Notes: generated from the letters alone by a model not told the origin. 64,000 nucleotides of DNA from Casuarius casuarius (GCA_003342895.1 PTFA01000543.1:73811-137810); one strand, 5' to 3'. Positions 1-11,899 are shown, counted from the stretch's first letter. Numbers and translations are program-made.

Positions 1-1851
1 GCAACTTCTATATTTGAAAACGTGTGTGGTTTCCTGTAGCTCTCCTTACCAGTCACTTTGTCCAACACATTTTAGGCTAAGGAGCAGGAATTAGGGAATG
101 ATGACAAAGGCATTACAATCTTATAAGGTAGCCAAGTGGCTCTGAGGAAAGTGAGAAAAAATTTGTGCAGAGAGGTGTGACAGCATTTATGTGTATTCCT
201 TTTTAACATGAAAAACTGAGAGTGATCCGTGTTTTTTTTAAAGCTACGTTTCAAAGGAGTGAAGCCTGAAGCACAGAGAGCTCCACTGCAGAACTGCTGA
301 TGAGGACAGTTCTACTTTTCTGCTTCACCCCAAGCTCCCATTAAACTCATCTCTCTACGAAAACAAACATGTTTTTTCTGTGGAAGACCACATATCGGTC
401 TGTTTCTCCTCCTGCTGGCTACTAGTTAAATTACTTCTGATATTGAGATGTCACACAGTATTACAATAGTATGAATGGAATAAGGACCTGGTTGTTCAAA
501 GCACAACTGAGAAATACTGAAATACATCTCCAAAGCACGTTTAATAACTTTTTCTTTGCGTAGAAGATTAAGGCAGAAAGAAAATGATACAGAGCTGGGA
601 TTTTCTTTTTTAAGAACTTTCTGAAGAGCTATCATAAAAGGACAGAACCAAATGAAAAATGATCCCTTAAATTTCTGCAGACAGTAGCACTTTCCTGTCA
701 GATAAATGAAAGACATCGCGCAGACTAGCCTTTGTTATTGCAGAAAGGAAAGTGCTTGTTGGTGACTGGAGTCAGGAGACCTATGTTTTTATTTCCAGCT
801 GAGCTGCATGTTTCCTGTGCGACCTTGGAACTCCCCCTGTACCTCCGTTTCCCGTTTGTAACGCTGGATAATAAATATCTCGGTGAAACAAGACTGATAC
901 TCCTCTTGCAGAAACTGTTTGCAGCTCCTTTTATGGACAGTGCCAGGAAAATTACAACTTTCATTTTATGAACTGGATAGCTCTTGAGCTGAGGGGAAAA
1001 TGCAGGGGATTCTCTCTTGTTGTGAGGGAGGAAGAGCATGTCACTTCTTTATTCACTGCTTTCATCTGGTTATTCTGGGAGGTTATTCTGGGAGGAGTGT
1101 GATATTTTTGGCTCTCTGGGGTACTAAGGAAGACCCAGAGGTGGGAAAAGATGAGTGTCAAAATTGCATGCCAAGAATGGGAGGTAAATGAAGGAAGCAG
1201 TCTCTGGCCATCAGGTCTCCTGAAAACTCCTGGGCTCAGGTTTGTTTTTAGGTTCTTCCAAACTGACTCTTCTCTTTCGCCTTCTCTGGAGACAGACAAT
1301 ATGCTGCATTTATGTCTCCTTTACTTGGTTTCCTCTGAACTACATTTTAAAAATGGGAGCTTTGCTGCCTATACATATCTGTGAAAACTGATCTAAAATT
1401 CTATTCTACAGGCACAACTTTTTTTTTTTTCATTCATTTTGCTCAAGTAAAAACAGCTCAGCTATATGTGAAGGTAATGGACAGTCAATCCTCTCATCTT
1501 CTCCATCTCACCAGATTTTCTCCCAGCTCCCTAGAGAGCTGGGCTCCTAACCATGTGCTATGCCTGGCTGTATTGGAATAATGCAAAAGACCTGATTTCA
1601 GAAAAAGGATATAATCACGGGGATTTTCCAGATCCATTTTTCTGAGCCTGAGCCTATGAAGTGTCTCCCGAAGCAAGCCTAGCAATCTAGGGCACAGATG
1701 CCAAAGACAATACAGTGGTAGATTTCAAGTGATACTCAACATTGCAAACACGTGGCCCGCACAGATTTGGAGGCATCTGGAAAGAGGCACGAGGAAAAGG
1801 CAGTGTTTCTTAGATTCATTTTCCCGCATACTGAAAGGGTGGTGCTGGCAG
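1..1851. other. Non-coding AT-rich stretch, no gene seen
   Basis: Ordinary AT-rich vertebrate-type DNA. Open frames on both strands stay at or under about 140 codons, overlap one another and resemble no protein family I know. A T-run lies near 1419-1430 and a short tandem duplication at 1068-1094. I see no promoter, splice-flanked exon or transposon signature. Confidence 0.6.
1068..1094. repeat. 13-bp tandem duplication
   Basis: The word GGTTATTCTGGGA occurs twice in direct succession with at most one extra base between the copies. This is a small local duplication of the replication-slippage kind. No function is implied. Confidence 0.75.
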
Positions 1852-2185
1852 GCTCTGCTGAGTGCCCAGCAGCCTGGCTCTTCTCGTCACCCAGACCTGG
1901 CGACTGCCCTCTGCCTCCCTCCGTGCTCGTAAGCTGGGATTTCCCTGCAGAGGACTGCGGAGTGTGCAGAGGTTGGTAAGCACACCCTTGGCATGGCCGG
2001 TGCTCCCAGTGCCCCACCGGGCACCGTGGCTGAGGGATGGGCTGTGTTCCCACGGGGCTCGAGACCCGGGAGGAGCCAAGAGCCCCAGTCTGGTGGAGGA
2101 GCTCGACCCGCTGGCCAGCGGCACACTGTGACTCGGGGACGTGGTGTGGGCTGCTGCCACGGGGCATTGGTTTGCTCCCCGAGCT
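1852..2185. other. GC- and CpG-enriched block (orphan)
   Basis: GC content rises sharply over about 330 bp against AT-rich flanks, with around 15 CpG dinucleotides by eye in 1985-2185. Overlapping open frames occur in several frames on both strands, including the longest of the window (169 codons, minus strand, 1887-2396). This is what stop-codon scarcity in GC-rich DNA produces, and none of the translations is recognisable. It could be a weak CpG island, an enhancer or decayed transposon sequence. Confidence 0.45.
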
Positions 2186-2225
2186 TCTTGTCAGGGGACA
2201 AAAGTGCAGTTTTTTTCATTTTTTT

Positions 2226-2253
2226 CCTTTTGGACACTTCATTGTCCAAAAGG
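2226..2253. repeat. Perfect 11-bp inverted repeat (hairpin)
   Basis: CCTTTTGGACA (2226-2236) is followed by a 6-nt loop CTTCAT and the exact reverse complement TGTCCAAAAGG (2243-2253). A T-rich run precedes it. The stem is too short for a canonical pre-miRNA. It could form a cruciform or RNA hairpin or be chance. Confidence 0.8.
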
Positions 2254-4267
2254 CTGCCAAGCCCTTCCCGAACAGCAGACTCCCCTGGGGGTCTCCAAAA
2301 CTGGGGGTGGTTCATGTGACCGCTGCTGACTTGAGAGGACACCAGGAATGGCGTTATAAATCCAGCAGTAGGAAGAAGTAAAAACGAGACCATCACTCAT
2401 GCCTACCACCCCTCAGGTAGGGTAACAGTTTAAGTTGGTTACTTTTTAGGAAGGGAAGGCTGAAAAACAGGGTGAAGAAATCAGCTCATTCACAGTAATG
2501 CTGAGCTGCTTGAACAGCCTGGCAAAGAAGGGTTTTTTTGCATTAATTTGGGAGTACAGGAAACAGTTTAAGGAAGATGCAACCTGTAAGTTCCTGTGTT
2601 TCTTCCTGTTAAGTAAGGATCATGTTTGAAAAACAATTAAACCAAAGTTCTACTTACTTACCCTATTTTAGAATGTGTTCCTGCCAAAGGGAAGAGATCG
2701 CTTCTCAGGCCAGCGTGTCCATCTGCGAATCTAAGGTCCTTCCCCTTTGCCATCTGAGAACTTAAACATGCCTGCTCTCAGTTGCTAAGACAGTGTTTGC
2801 ACCTACACGTCTTTCTGGGGGTGTCAGTAAACTGCAGTGAAGCGAAAAGCTGAAGTCTGCTGTGAGACCTGTTCTGCTCCAGCAGCCAGGATCTCCAAAG
2901 GGCTCTGCGCTGACCCCGGGGTAAATTGAGGGAAAATCGTTCACAAGGAGTGTGAGATGTTTTCAGAGGGCTGAAGGGCAGGACTTTCTGTCCTTGGTCC
3001 CGCATGTTTAACCTGTCATCGAATGCTAGCTGAAAACACAGCCTTGACTTAAGTGATACTAAGTGATAGCTACGGAATAAACACAAATAACTGGTCATCA
3101 CCTGTACAACTACTGAAATGCAGGCAATAATTTAAAGAGTATGCAGCTATTTTAATGCATAGCCTTGGACTGCACCTCAGTGGAGAGATTTAAAATATTT
3201 TTAACAGGTTTCAGAGTGGGAGTATATGCAGCACTGAACAAACAAATACCTACTTTTGGCTCCAGCCTCTCAGACATGTGAAACTCGCAAGGCGGTGGAG
3301 GTAAACAGTCGGACTCTCGCAGAGCCTGGGTCAGATATTTCAGGCCACTGGTAGTTGTATTTCAGCCAATTCGGGGAGATAAACAAGTGCCATTGGCAGT
3401 CAGTCTGCAGAAGGCAGTGGCAGAACAGTCCATGAAGGAATACAATGGTAATACTGTTTCCCATAGACTAAAATAATGAATCATGGCTTCCCCTCGCTAC
3501 TGTCGTTCACATAACCTTTATAATAATTTATAATTAGATTGGTTGCCCTTTGGATAGGTGCACATGGTTTTTTTTTTGAAGGGTTGCTAAGGTAACTGAT
3601 GATTTCCTTATTTCATCCTGTGTAAAGGGAAATTTTACTTCCTAGTGAGCCAGGGCTCGAGACTCAGAGAAAACAGATACTTGTTTATCAGGAGTTTCGG
3701 TTCTTCTGTGGTTATCAGACAGAGGACTCTCAACCTGTTTTACTGGGAATTGGTTGCATTATTTCATTTTAATGGTAAAAGAAGAGGTAACATAACTCAT
3801 ATGAGCTGTTTTGTTTCAAAAAGAGAGCAGAATTTTTAATTACATTTGTAAAATGCTCTTGATGCTTACAGACTTTTACTTAAACTATTTGCTTTGTTCT
3901 GCTTTCTCTTCTGTAACTGAGAGTGCGGTTAATGCTGGACACGGATTAAAAAAAGAAAAAAAGAAAGAGCGGTCTGTGTGGATGAACGGCAGTGTCCCTC
4001 TGCTTGAGCTGACTAGTTCTCTCCTTTGAAGAGCAGAAATTGAAGTTGAAACTTCACAAATTATGCAGTTTAGTGGAGAATTCTTACTAGATTTTCCCTC
4101 TCCCCCGCTGTTTGCATAAACATTGAGACCCAGGGAATGAAGGGAAGTCACGACAGAAAGAAAGTAGCTCATTTCTCAGCTGCGGGATATCTAATACACA
4201 CCTTCAAAATAAACAGCAAAATTCCCCGGCGTGCTTGCCCTCTACTACTCTAGTAGCTGGTGACCAG
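2254..4267. other. Non-coding AT-rich stretch, no gene seen
   Basis: No recognisable coding, RNA or mobile sequence. A run of A with scattered G lies around 3948-3968 on the plus strand. Open frames are all below about 110 codons and of non-descript composition. Confidence 0.55.
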
Positions 4268-4502
4268 AAGAAAGAGCGTGCGGCTGCGTGCAGCGAGCGG
4301 CCGTCTCCGCGGTCCCTCTGCAGCGCCTTGCACCCGCGGTGCACGCTGCGAACAGCCGCTCCCGGCGGACGAGGTGGGACAGCGCGGCCCTGGGAGGAGG
4401 CCAGCCGTGGGCGACGGCACGAAGTGCTGGGAATCTCCCTGCTCTCCCTCTGGAGCCTGCAGCCGAGCAGAGCATTGGCACCGCCGGCGGGACAGCAAAG
4501 AG
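4268..4502. promoter_or_regulatory. Orphan CpG island
   Basis: About 235 bp with roughly 27 CpG dinucleotides by eye and high GC content, with abrupt edges to AT-rich DNA on both sides. In vertebrate genomes such density normally requires protection from methylation, as at promoters or active regulatory elements. No coding gene adjoins it. Several overlapping frames (for example plus 4235-4600 and minus 4245-4553) are open, as expected for GC-rich DNA, and give arginine/alanine-rich translations of no known family. Possible identities are an lncRNA promoter, an orphan CpG-island enhancer or an old GC-rich transposon piece. Confidence 0.45.
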
Positions 4503-4552
4503 CTCCTCCAGCTTGTAATTTACTGCTGCGCTCTTGGGCAGACCTGGAGACA

Positions 4553-4560
4553 TATAAAAG
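4553..4560 (+). promoter_or_regulatory. Possible TATA box downstream of the CpG island
   Basis: TATAAAAG matches the TATA-box consensus and lies about 50 bp past the island's downstream edge. If functional, transcription would start roughly 25-30 bp further along on the plus strand. An 8-mer match by itself is weak evidence; the support is its position beside the CpG island. Confidence 0.25.
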
Positions 4561-6295
4561 AAGTATCTCCAGGAAATATTGGCTGGAGGTTTATAAGTAG
4601 TCTGTAATTTGATGAGCTAAAGGACAAAGGTGAAAGAGTATATTTTATTATTTAATCTGTTAGAAAGTTCAATGTAATTCAAGGTTATTGTAATAAACAG
4701 AAGTGTTTACCTAACCTTTCTCCAGCTGATTCATCATGAATTGTATGATACGTCCTCAATGACAAAGTGCTGTATGACTCTAACCAAGAAACGGCAGATA
4801 AGAGCTCTACAGTGACCTGTGCGTATCTCCAGTTTTGTATAGAACAGCACATAAAAGGTAGGCACATCCTGGAATGCAGGTTTATATGTATAGTCTTACA
4901 TAGCAACTGAACCCCCGAGAAACTCTGCAAAATATCATCCTAAGAGCTTTCACAGTTAACACTTTTATTTCTATATCTTCCCCCTTCTCTTGCTTAGGGT
5001 TTTCTGTAATGATCTTGTAATAAATGACACAAATGTCCAGAATAAAATGGTTGTTGCTATTCTTCCTATTTGCCCACTTCAGAGGATGCTATTTTAAGTC
5101 CCTACAGAGTAAAAGCACTAGTTTTTCATCAGAAGTAAAGATTTATGTGAGAAGTCGTCTTGGACTACTGATGGTGTATGAAAGTCTACACTGGGCCCAT
5201 TCTGAGGTTTAGTTTTACTGTTAAAGTGGCCTCATTGTTACTTTTTGAGTAAAATAGTTCTTTGTCAAAAAATACCATACCAAAACTTTTCATAAGGAAG
5301 GGTTATTTACAAGACAATTTGACATGTCAAAATGTTTTAGTTTGTCTTTTTTTTAGTTCAAAGAGTCACCAGAATCCAATCTTTGTTTCTAAAAGAGTTT
5401 TCATTTAGAAATTAAACATCATTAAAATAAGTCCATGATGAAAATGAAAACAAAACTCATAACATTTTGAGTTTCTGAATCTCCATTTTTTAATTCTTCT
5501 CTTAATTTTTGACTTTTGTCTTGACTAAAACATTTGGGATCTTCTAGGCTTGGGATTTTTTGTTCTTGTTGAAAACTTGCACTGGACACAGGAACGATTT
5601 TCCCTCTTGAGATTTCAAGATTAAAAAGGAGGTCTTTAGCTCGCTCAGTGCACAAAAGGACACATAGGCAAAGCAATAGTAAGCAGCAGGAAGAATGACT
5701 CAAATCATCTTGCCGGTCCTGGGTTTCTTCCAAGCCAGCTCAACCCTTTTCTTCTGAAGGGTTACCCCCTTTTAGAAAAGTTAGCAGATGAGAACCGATC
5801 TAATTCTTTCTTGGGAAGATTGACACTGATAACAGGGCGGGTTATTTTAAGCCACCTCTGACAGCTTGTTACAGTGAGCTGTGCTTCGGTCTCACTCAGG
5901 CCTCTTCCAGGAGCAGAGGTGCTACTGTTAGTGACTAGAAACCCCAGCTTTCACCTCTGGGGCACAGTGGGACTCTGGACAGCAGCAGTCTCTCTGATAA
6001 TTAAGATCGTGTTGGCTGCGGGTAGGAGCTGGGGGTGCGCGCTGACCTGCGTGGGGAAAAGGAAGTTGCTCATGGGAAGGAGGTACCATATCCTCGCACT
6101 GGTCCATGTTGCTGATAAAGGTGTAAAATACAAAGAACACTGATCCTGGCATGGCAGAACACTTCCTTTTTGCTTTTTAAAGCCTGGTAAGTCTTTATTA
6201 CCTCAGGTGTTTTGGCTCTGAGAAGTGGTACAAAACTGATTACACTTAAGAACTGACGTTATATGAGGCCTGTACAATTGTCACTGTTAAAGTGG
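4561..6295. other. Non-coding AT-rich stretch, no gene seen
   Basis: Low-GC sequence with short T-runs and small imperfect hairpins (for example the 7-bp arms AACCCTT and AAGGGTT near 5742-5763). No coding, RNA or transposon signature is recognised. Confidence 0.55.
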
Positions 6296-6322
6296 TTATT
6301 CCCTTCCAAAGGAAGGGAATAA
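6296..6322. repeat. Perfect 12-bp palindrome with 3-nt spacer
   Basis: TTATTCCCTTCC (6296-6307), spacer AAA, then GGAAGGGAATAA (6311-6322), an exact inverted repeat. It directly precedes the purine-only tandem array and its right arm shares the GGAAGGGAA word with that array. The array may therefore have grown from one arm of this palindrome. Confidence 0.85.
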
Positions 6323-6330
6323 ACAACAAA

Positions 6331-6408
6331 GAAAAAGAAAGGGAGGGAAGGGGAGGGAAGGGGAGGGAAGGGGAGGGAAGGGGAGGGAAGGAAAGGGAAG
6401 GGGAAGGA
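6331..6408 (+). repeat. Polypurine 10-bp tandem repeat (G-rich plus strand)
   Basis: Five exact copies of GGGAGGGAAG occupy 6341-6390, flanked by related degenerate units (from 6331 and to about 6408). The plus strand is purely A/G over this stretch. Repeated GGG and GGGG runs give strong G-quadruplex potential, and the homopurine-homopyrimidine composition is suited to triplex (H-DNA). The minus strand reads through as a low-complexity Pro/Ser/Leu/Phe frame that is not a gene. Confidence 0.9.
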
Positions 6409-9400
6409 TGATGGTATACTTACTACAAAGAAGTAGTTCCGTATATGCCATAAAACATACAACAAACTTTCTGTGCCCAAATTAGTGTCAAATTAAAATT
6501 TTATTAATCATTTACATGTCAGTAATAATAAATATTACGATTACATTATTTACAATACCTTTAATTGTTCTAGACATCTTATACACATTTTTCTGAAAGA
6601 GATTATGCTTAAGATATAGATTGCAAGCCTTAAAAATCCAGATTTATGATGTAGTCACAGTCCTTTATTTTGGCTCTGGTACTCTAGCACAGAAGAAAAG
6701 TTTCCTCCTCAGAGTGTTTTCAAACAGCATCTTAAAGAGGTTAGAAATACCACAAGAGTGAATTTATATAGTTTATTTGAATAAACATGTGTTAATGTTG
6801 TTGTTGACATGCTTCTTGTCCTTAGTTAGGATGTGTTTACATAATCTCTTCAAGGCAGGAACTGCTTCTTACTGAGAATACTTGACGGTACACAGTGCTA
6901 ATGCTAATCAGGACTGCTATATGCTTCTGTAACACAAATAAGATTACCATGAAGATAGTGATTATGTTTCTAATCATGCGTAATATGGATTTTTGCCAGC
7001 CCTGTTTCATCTTTACCTTTGTAAGCAAACACATCTCCTCTTTGCTTTTAAAACCTTTCATGAATCAGACATAGGCTGTTCCTCAAGCTTTTCCAGCAGT
7101 CACAACACTATCCTCCCTCCAGTGATGCCCACTGCTTTAGACTGGATAGTCTTTTTGGCCTGCTGCAACTTTGGCAGAGGACACTTTCCACAAACTTACC
7201 CTGCAAGGCTTCTGGGCTTTTGCAGAGGATGTCACTTCCCTCCTTCAACAGGGGAAAATAATCTCACCCACTTCTTTGCTAGCTATCATACTGTCACTGG
7301 ATAGGAAAGTAAGGATTTTCCAAATGACCTCAGCACTCCGTTGCTCCTCTAGGTTTGCAATGCCTATGGTGCATGCATGACAACATGATGCCTCCAGGCG
7401 GGTACTAGCGGGGATTTCCAGTGTGTTTTCTACTCCTCTGTGCATGCCCTCACCCATGAACCGTGTCTCACGAAACATCAGGCTGTTTAGACCTTAGTCA
7501 GCTGGGAAGAGCAGGGCAGTTGAGAGTCCTCTTACTTTAACAACATGTCACCTCACAGAGGGTAGATGGAATAAAGTGGATTGGGATTGTTCAGAAAGAG
7601 GATCTGTGCGTTGGTGCAGGAAACCTTTTATATTCAAATATTTGAGGTAAACATTGCATGATAAGAAATTTTTGACTGGATGTTCTGGTTTCCTCTGTGA
7701 ACATAAGCTTCTCAGCCTTAATCTCTGAAACTGTTCACTCTCTCCTTTAGAAAATCAGGAATTTCAGGCACAAGCCTCTGGAGAGGAGACAGTGTACACT
7801 CTGCTGCTATAGTGGCACAAGTCTTGGTCAGGACCTTGTGCAGGTGAAGGGTGTCTAGAGGCTGGCAGTAAGGCAGCAGACAGCAAATGGCATCCTTCCT
7901 TCTATTTAATGAGATATCACTTGATAGCCAGCAGCAGCATTTATGTAATGGGGCCAATATCACAACAGCACGTGTTGTTGTCTGCCTAGACCTGGTCTTG
8001 ACTAAAGACTGTTGGATCTGGGAAGATAGTCTCTTTGCATTTTTCCCAGCACTTTCCAGCTATTTATGCTCTTTAATTAATGAAATAAGTAGGAAAGAAA
8101 ACAGTAAAAAATGAGCATTTTACAAGCTTTACAGATTCATCTGCTTCAGTGGATGGCCCTCTCTGGCCATTTTTTTCGAATGTGCCAAAGCTTGCTGCTC
8201 TTATACTCATTGGCGGAACTCTGTATTTTTGCCCACTCTTAAAGAGAAATCTGAGATCCACTGCCAGTGAATGAATGACTGAAGCCTTCCACTGTTTGAT
8301 GGTGAGGCCTAGATAAATTGCTGATCAGTCTGAAGCTGAGACATATGTAAAACCAAACAGAGCAATTGTTTGCACAAAGAAAATCTGTAAGCAAAACCTT
8401 TTTCGTTCCTTCTGTTAACACTGATCCTTCAGCTATTGACAGTGTGACTTCTGACTTTTAGTATCAGCTATGTAGTTTCCGTCTTGCTTGCATGTTTCAT
8501 AATTTCTCCTTTACTAATATTAGCAGTGCCACTCTAATCAGAGATTAGTTATTCAGGAAATGGGATTAGAATGGGGTCCTAACATGTAGGCATTCACGGA
8601 GGACAAGAATGACTCTGAAGGACTGACCACAAGGCTCTGACTGTGGGTGGCTGTATCCGTTTATTTCACTATTGAGAGACAAATATCCGGAGGCTTCAGT
8701 GGAAAAAAACAGTCAGGAGGAGAGAGGAAGTTTAGTGTATTTAAAAGATCTGCTAATTCCTTAAAAAACTGTAAAGGAAGGATCCTTTCAACAGGTAATA
8801 AGAGGAGGAATGAGAATCATTTGGGGATTTTTAGGGGAATCCTGTGATTTAGCCTGTAAAACATTTATTTTTAGATAGTTATTTCTTTCTATATTTTTAT
8901 TTATGATAAATAAACTGTTTTTGGCTACCTCTGGCTTCAGAAATTTTGTTATGCTAGATGTGGATTTCCCTGATTCTGCCTCTGGATGCATGACCTTCTA
9001 AGATTTAAAAGACATTCATGTTATGAGCAATTCATACTTTACACAAGGATCCTGGTGGTTTGAACCTAAGACAGAGAAACCCGTTCTCCCACGTGTATGA
9101 GGCTTAACATTCTATGAATGGGAATGGACAGCCAAAACACCTGTGTTCAGCAGTTCAACTGAAAAAATCTTTTTACACTTTTCAGGCACCAACAAACCAA
9201 ACAAAATTTTCCAGCTGGGCATAGAACATCACCAAGGAGCTTCCACAGACGATGAACCTCCATCTTATTTTCTCTTTGAAGGTATCTTCTAAGGACATCA
9301 ACGTGATTTAAGATGTAAGAATGAAGAAGATTATACAAACATGAACATTTAAACATATAAGCAGTGACTCATGATTTATAACCAGACAGGCTCTAGAGCA

Positions 9401-10273
9401 GTGGTATTCGGCATATAGAGGATCCAGCCCAGCTCCTCTCAGGTAGTGCGAGTCCTGCTGCCCATTCACAGGGTTTCTCTTGGCAGAGGGGATGAGGCCT
9501 CAGGAGAAAGAGTTGAGAAATCTGGAGGCTGATGAAAGCCGAGGGCTGAGCCCTTCTAGCCCAGACAGTGAGAGCGCAGGTGGAGAACCAATGCAAAGCA
9601 CTCATCCAAAATTATACAGGATGTTCATTGTAGTCCAGGTTTATTAATCCTGAACCACGTATGCAGTTCCTCAGATGTCATCTCAGATGTTGAGGTAAAT
9701 GAGCAAGCCAGGCTGGCATCGCAGAGAGGGTGGGCTCCATGGGTCAAACAAGGCAGGAGAGAAGAAAGCACGTAAATAACAATGCTGGGAAGGATCTTAA
9801 AATGGGAAGCCAGGAAAACTTTATAGCGGGGTTAGAGCTAATGGAAGAGAGGTGGAGAAAACAGTAAACCTGGAATATTATCTTGTCTTCAGCATTTTGA
9901 ATGACCTTAAGGATTTACAGAAAACCATATAGGAGGCATCTGTGTTAGTCAAGGCAAGACTTAAGGCCCCAGCAAAGGAAAGGATGGAGGGCAATGCCCT
10001 AAACAAAAACAGAGTGGGTATATTCAGAACAAAATAAGCCATCATTTATGATGTGGGAGGAGGTAAAGTTATTATCAGCAGCTGAGAACAATTTCAGGAG
10101 CAGGAACTGTCTGAACTGATTTTATTGCCTGAGGAGAAGGCAGAAGCACAGAGAGAAAAAGCAAGTTCTGGAGGACACTTGCCAAAAGTTGAAGGAGAGA
10201 AGGGTAAACCTGTCTTGCAAGTTAGGAAGGAGAAACGAGATGTACTGAAAGAAAGGACTGAGTCATGAAAGGC
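6409..10273. other. Non-coding AT-rich stretch, no gene seen
   Basis: Nearly 4 kb without a recognisable exon, RNA gene or mobile element. An especially AT-rich portion lies at about 6480-6560. From about 9640 to 10260 the plus strand becomes purine-biased and poor in CpG. That could be an old unclassified repeat leading up to the poly-A tract, but I cannot name a family. Confidence 0.5.
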
Positions 10274-10303
10274 AAAAAAAAAAAAAAAACAAAAAACAAA
10301 AAA
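10274..10303 (+). repeat. Poly-A / (A6C) tract
   Basis: Sixteen A residues (10274-10289) are followed by two A6 runs, each preceded by a C. Such a tract can be a simple repeat or the tail of an old retroposed copy. The upstream sequence shows no processed-gene or SINE features that I recognise, so simple repeat is the safer reading. Confidence 0.75.
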
Positions 10304-10794
10304 CCTCCAGCAGGTAATGGCTGATAATCAAAGGAAAAAAAAAATTGGAAACCCTTCCACTCTGTAGTACATAAACAGTATTTAATTATTGTGAGTAACA
10401 GGAAGAAAAATCCCAGGACTCTCTTTAAATCCAAAATAGATTGTAAATTCAGAACATAGGAAGAGGAAGAAAGCATGTACAATATTGTTTCCTAAAGCAG
10501 TAAAAACTGGACCCATGAGATATGCTGACAGCAACAACACATCTGTTTGAATGTATTAAACTTGGACAGTGGCCGTTACGCTGCCTATTCAGGCTCAGAG
10601 CTGGCTACCTTGTCCTTAGCTGCAGTGTCTACCTGCCCTTCCTCTCCCTGCTACACGTGGTAGCTCACCATGCAAGCAGGAATGCTCTATGTTCCTGCCA
10701 CGGCTGCACTTGCTCCGGGCTGTCCTTGTGTCCCTCTTGGTCCATGTTCAGCTTTGAATTTCACCTAAAGGAAGTCAGTGAGCAACGCAGCAGA
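10304..10794. other. Non-coding interval between the A-tract and CpG islets
   Basis: A further A-run lies near 10334-10344. The rest is moderately AT-rich and becomes more GC-rich after about 10560. Open frames of 86-107 codons give no recognisable product. Confidence 0.45.
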
Positions 10795-10930
10795 ATTCGG
10801 CTCACTGGTCGGGTTTTGCCCCAAACGCCGAGGTTGGAAGGGTGACGCCCTTTCTGCGCGAGCAGCCGCAAACTCCTTCTGAGAATTCGCAATGGCGGGA
10901 AGAACCACCGAGCGAAACGCATTTCAGCAG
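10795..10930. promoter_or_regulatory. Small CpG-dense islet
   Basis: About 14 CpG dinucleotides by eye in some 135 bp, against CpG-poor flanks. The density is that of an unmethylated island, but the block is shorter than the usual 200-bp threshold. A second islet follows some 240 bp downstream (11165-11300), so the two may be one island interrupted by decay. Confidence 0.35.
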
Positions 10931-11164
10931 ATATCAGCAGGCAGGTGGGTGGTAAATTAGCTTTCATGTGTGTGGTTAGTCAGGAAAGTGGTTAGTGTGG
11001 TTGTAATCGGAAAAATGACTGTCATTTGCTCCAGCCTCTTAGGCAGCGGCTTTATTGCTGGGGGTTGATTTTAGAGATGATAACCTTACCAACTCACCAA
11101 GGTTCAACTTACCAAAGCTCAGGTGCAGCGGAAAGTGGGGGCTGAGAGGAAGGGAGGGACTTTG

Positions 11165-11300
11165 GCTCCCGGCCACCTGGCAGCTCCTTCCCTCCATGCA
11201 CGGGGCAGAGCGCAGGCGCCCCGCGGCGGGAGCTGCACCCCGAGAGCGGCTGCTCGCCACCGCCTGCGCCGCCCTCCGTGCTGGGAGCAGAGCTTGCAGT
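11165..11300. promoter_or_regulatory. Small CpG-dense islet, partner of 10795-10930
   Basis: About 13 CpG dinucleotides lie within 90 bp at the core (11200-11290), with high GC content. It underlies the 162-codon plus-strand frame (11055-11543) and the 151-codon minus-strand frame (11039-11494). These two overlap almost completely in antisense and look like no known protein. I read the open frames as a by-product of GC content and the block as a candidate orphan promoter or enhancer. Confidence 0.35.
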
Positions 11301-11760
11301 TTTACTGCGAGTGATGGGGATTGCTGGGGGACCAGGTTGGGGGAGGATGAAGCAGGCTTGAATGCAAAGGTGCAAACTCTGAGGAAGAAGGAGAAGTTAA
11401 GGCTAATCAAAAGGCTCTTGGTCCACAGCACGTCTGGTGCAGGCTCCAGTGAAATTAGGCTTAGGCTTCTGCTTACTGTGATTGAAAGGAGCAAGACGTG
11501 GAAAGGGCTGGAGAAAACGGGGACAACTCAGTTGGAGAGTTAGAAAATGTTCCTAACAGTGGCTCTGAAGGAGTTTCACAAGTGACAAGTGTGGTGACAG
11601 AAACTCAGTAGCAAGCTATTTAACATAGACTGAATGAAACACTACAAGCAAATATTGTAGGGAATATTTTGTACTGAAAAGAATATAGATTTGCAGACTG
11701 CGTAGAAATTTTCTGTGTCGATATATCTGCTTTTATAAATCTAGAATAAGACTATAAACA

Positions 11761-11899
11761 GAGAACAAGAATAAAAAGAGCAAGAATAAAAACAAGAACA
11801 AAGCATAAAAAAGAACAAGAATAGAAGCAAGAATAAAACAGAATAAAACAAGAATAAAAAAGAACAAGAAAACAAGAATAAGAACAAGAATAAGAAATA
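11761..11899 (+). repeat. A-rich AAGAAC/AAGAAT tandem array
   Basis: About 140 bp of irregular 6- to 12-bp units built from AAGAAC, AAGAAT and AAAA blocks. The plus strand is almost free of T apart from single T positions. The minus strand reads as a Leu/Phe/Val-rich low-complexity frame (11733-11933) that mimics a membrane segment but is only the repeat. It is probably a length-polymorphic minisatellite. Confidence 0.85.

Noticed and set aside
1887..2396. 169-codon minus-strand open frame, the longest of the window
   Set aside because: It lies in a GC-rich block where several frames on both strands are open at once. The translation has no recognisable domain and no supporting splice or promoter context.
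6259..6480. Minus-strand Pro/Ser/Leu/Phe-rich frame
   Set aside because: It is the translation of the polypurine tandem repeat.
11039..11543. 162-codon plus and 151-codon minus open frames overlapping in antisense
   Set aside because: Two nearly coincident antisense frames in a CpG-rich islet are best explained by stop scarcity. Neither product is familiar.
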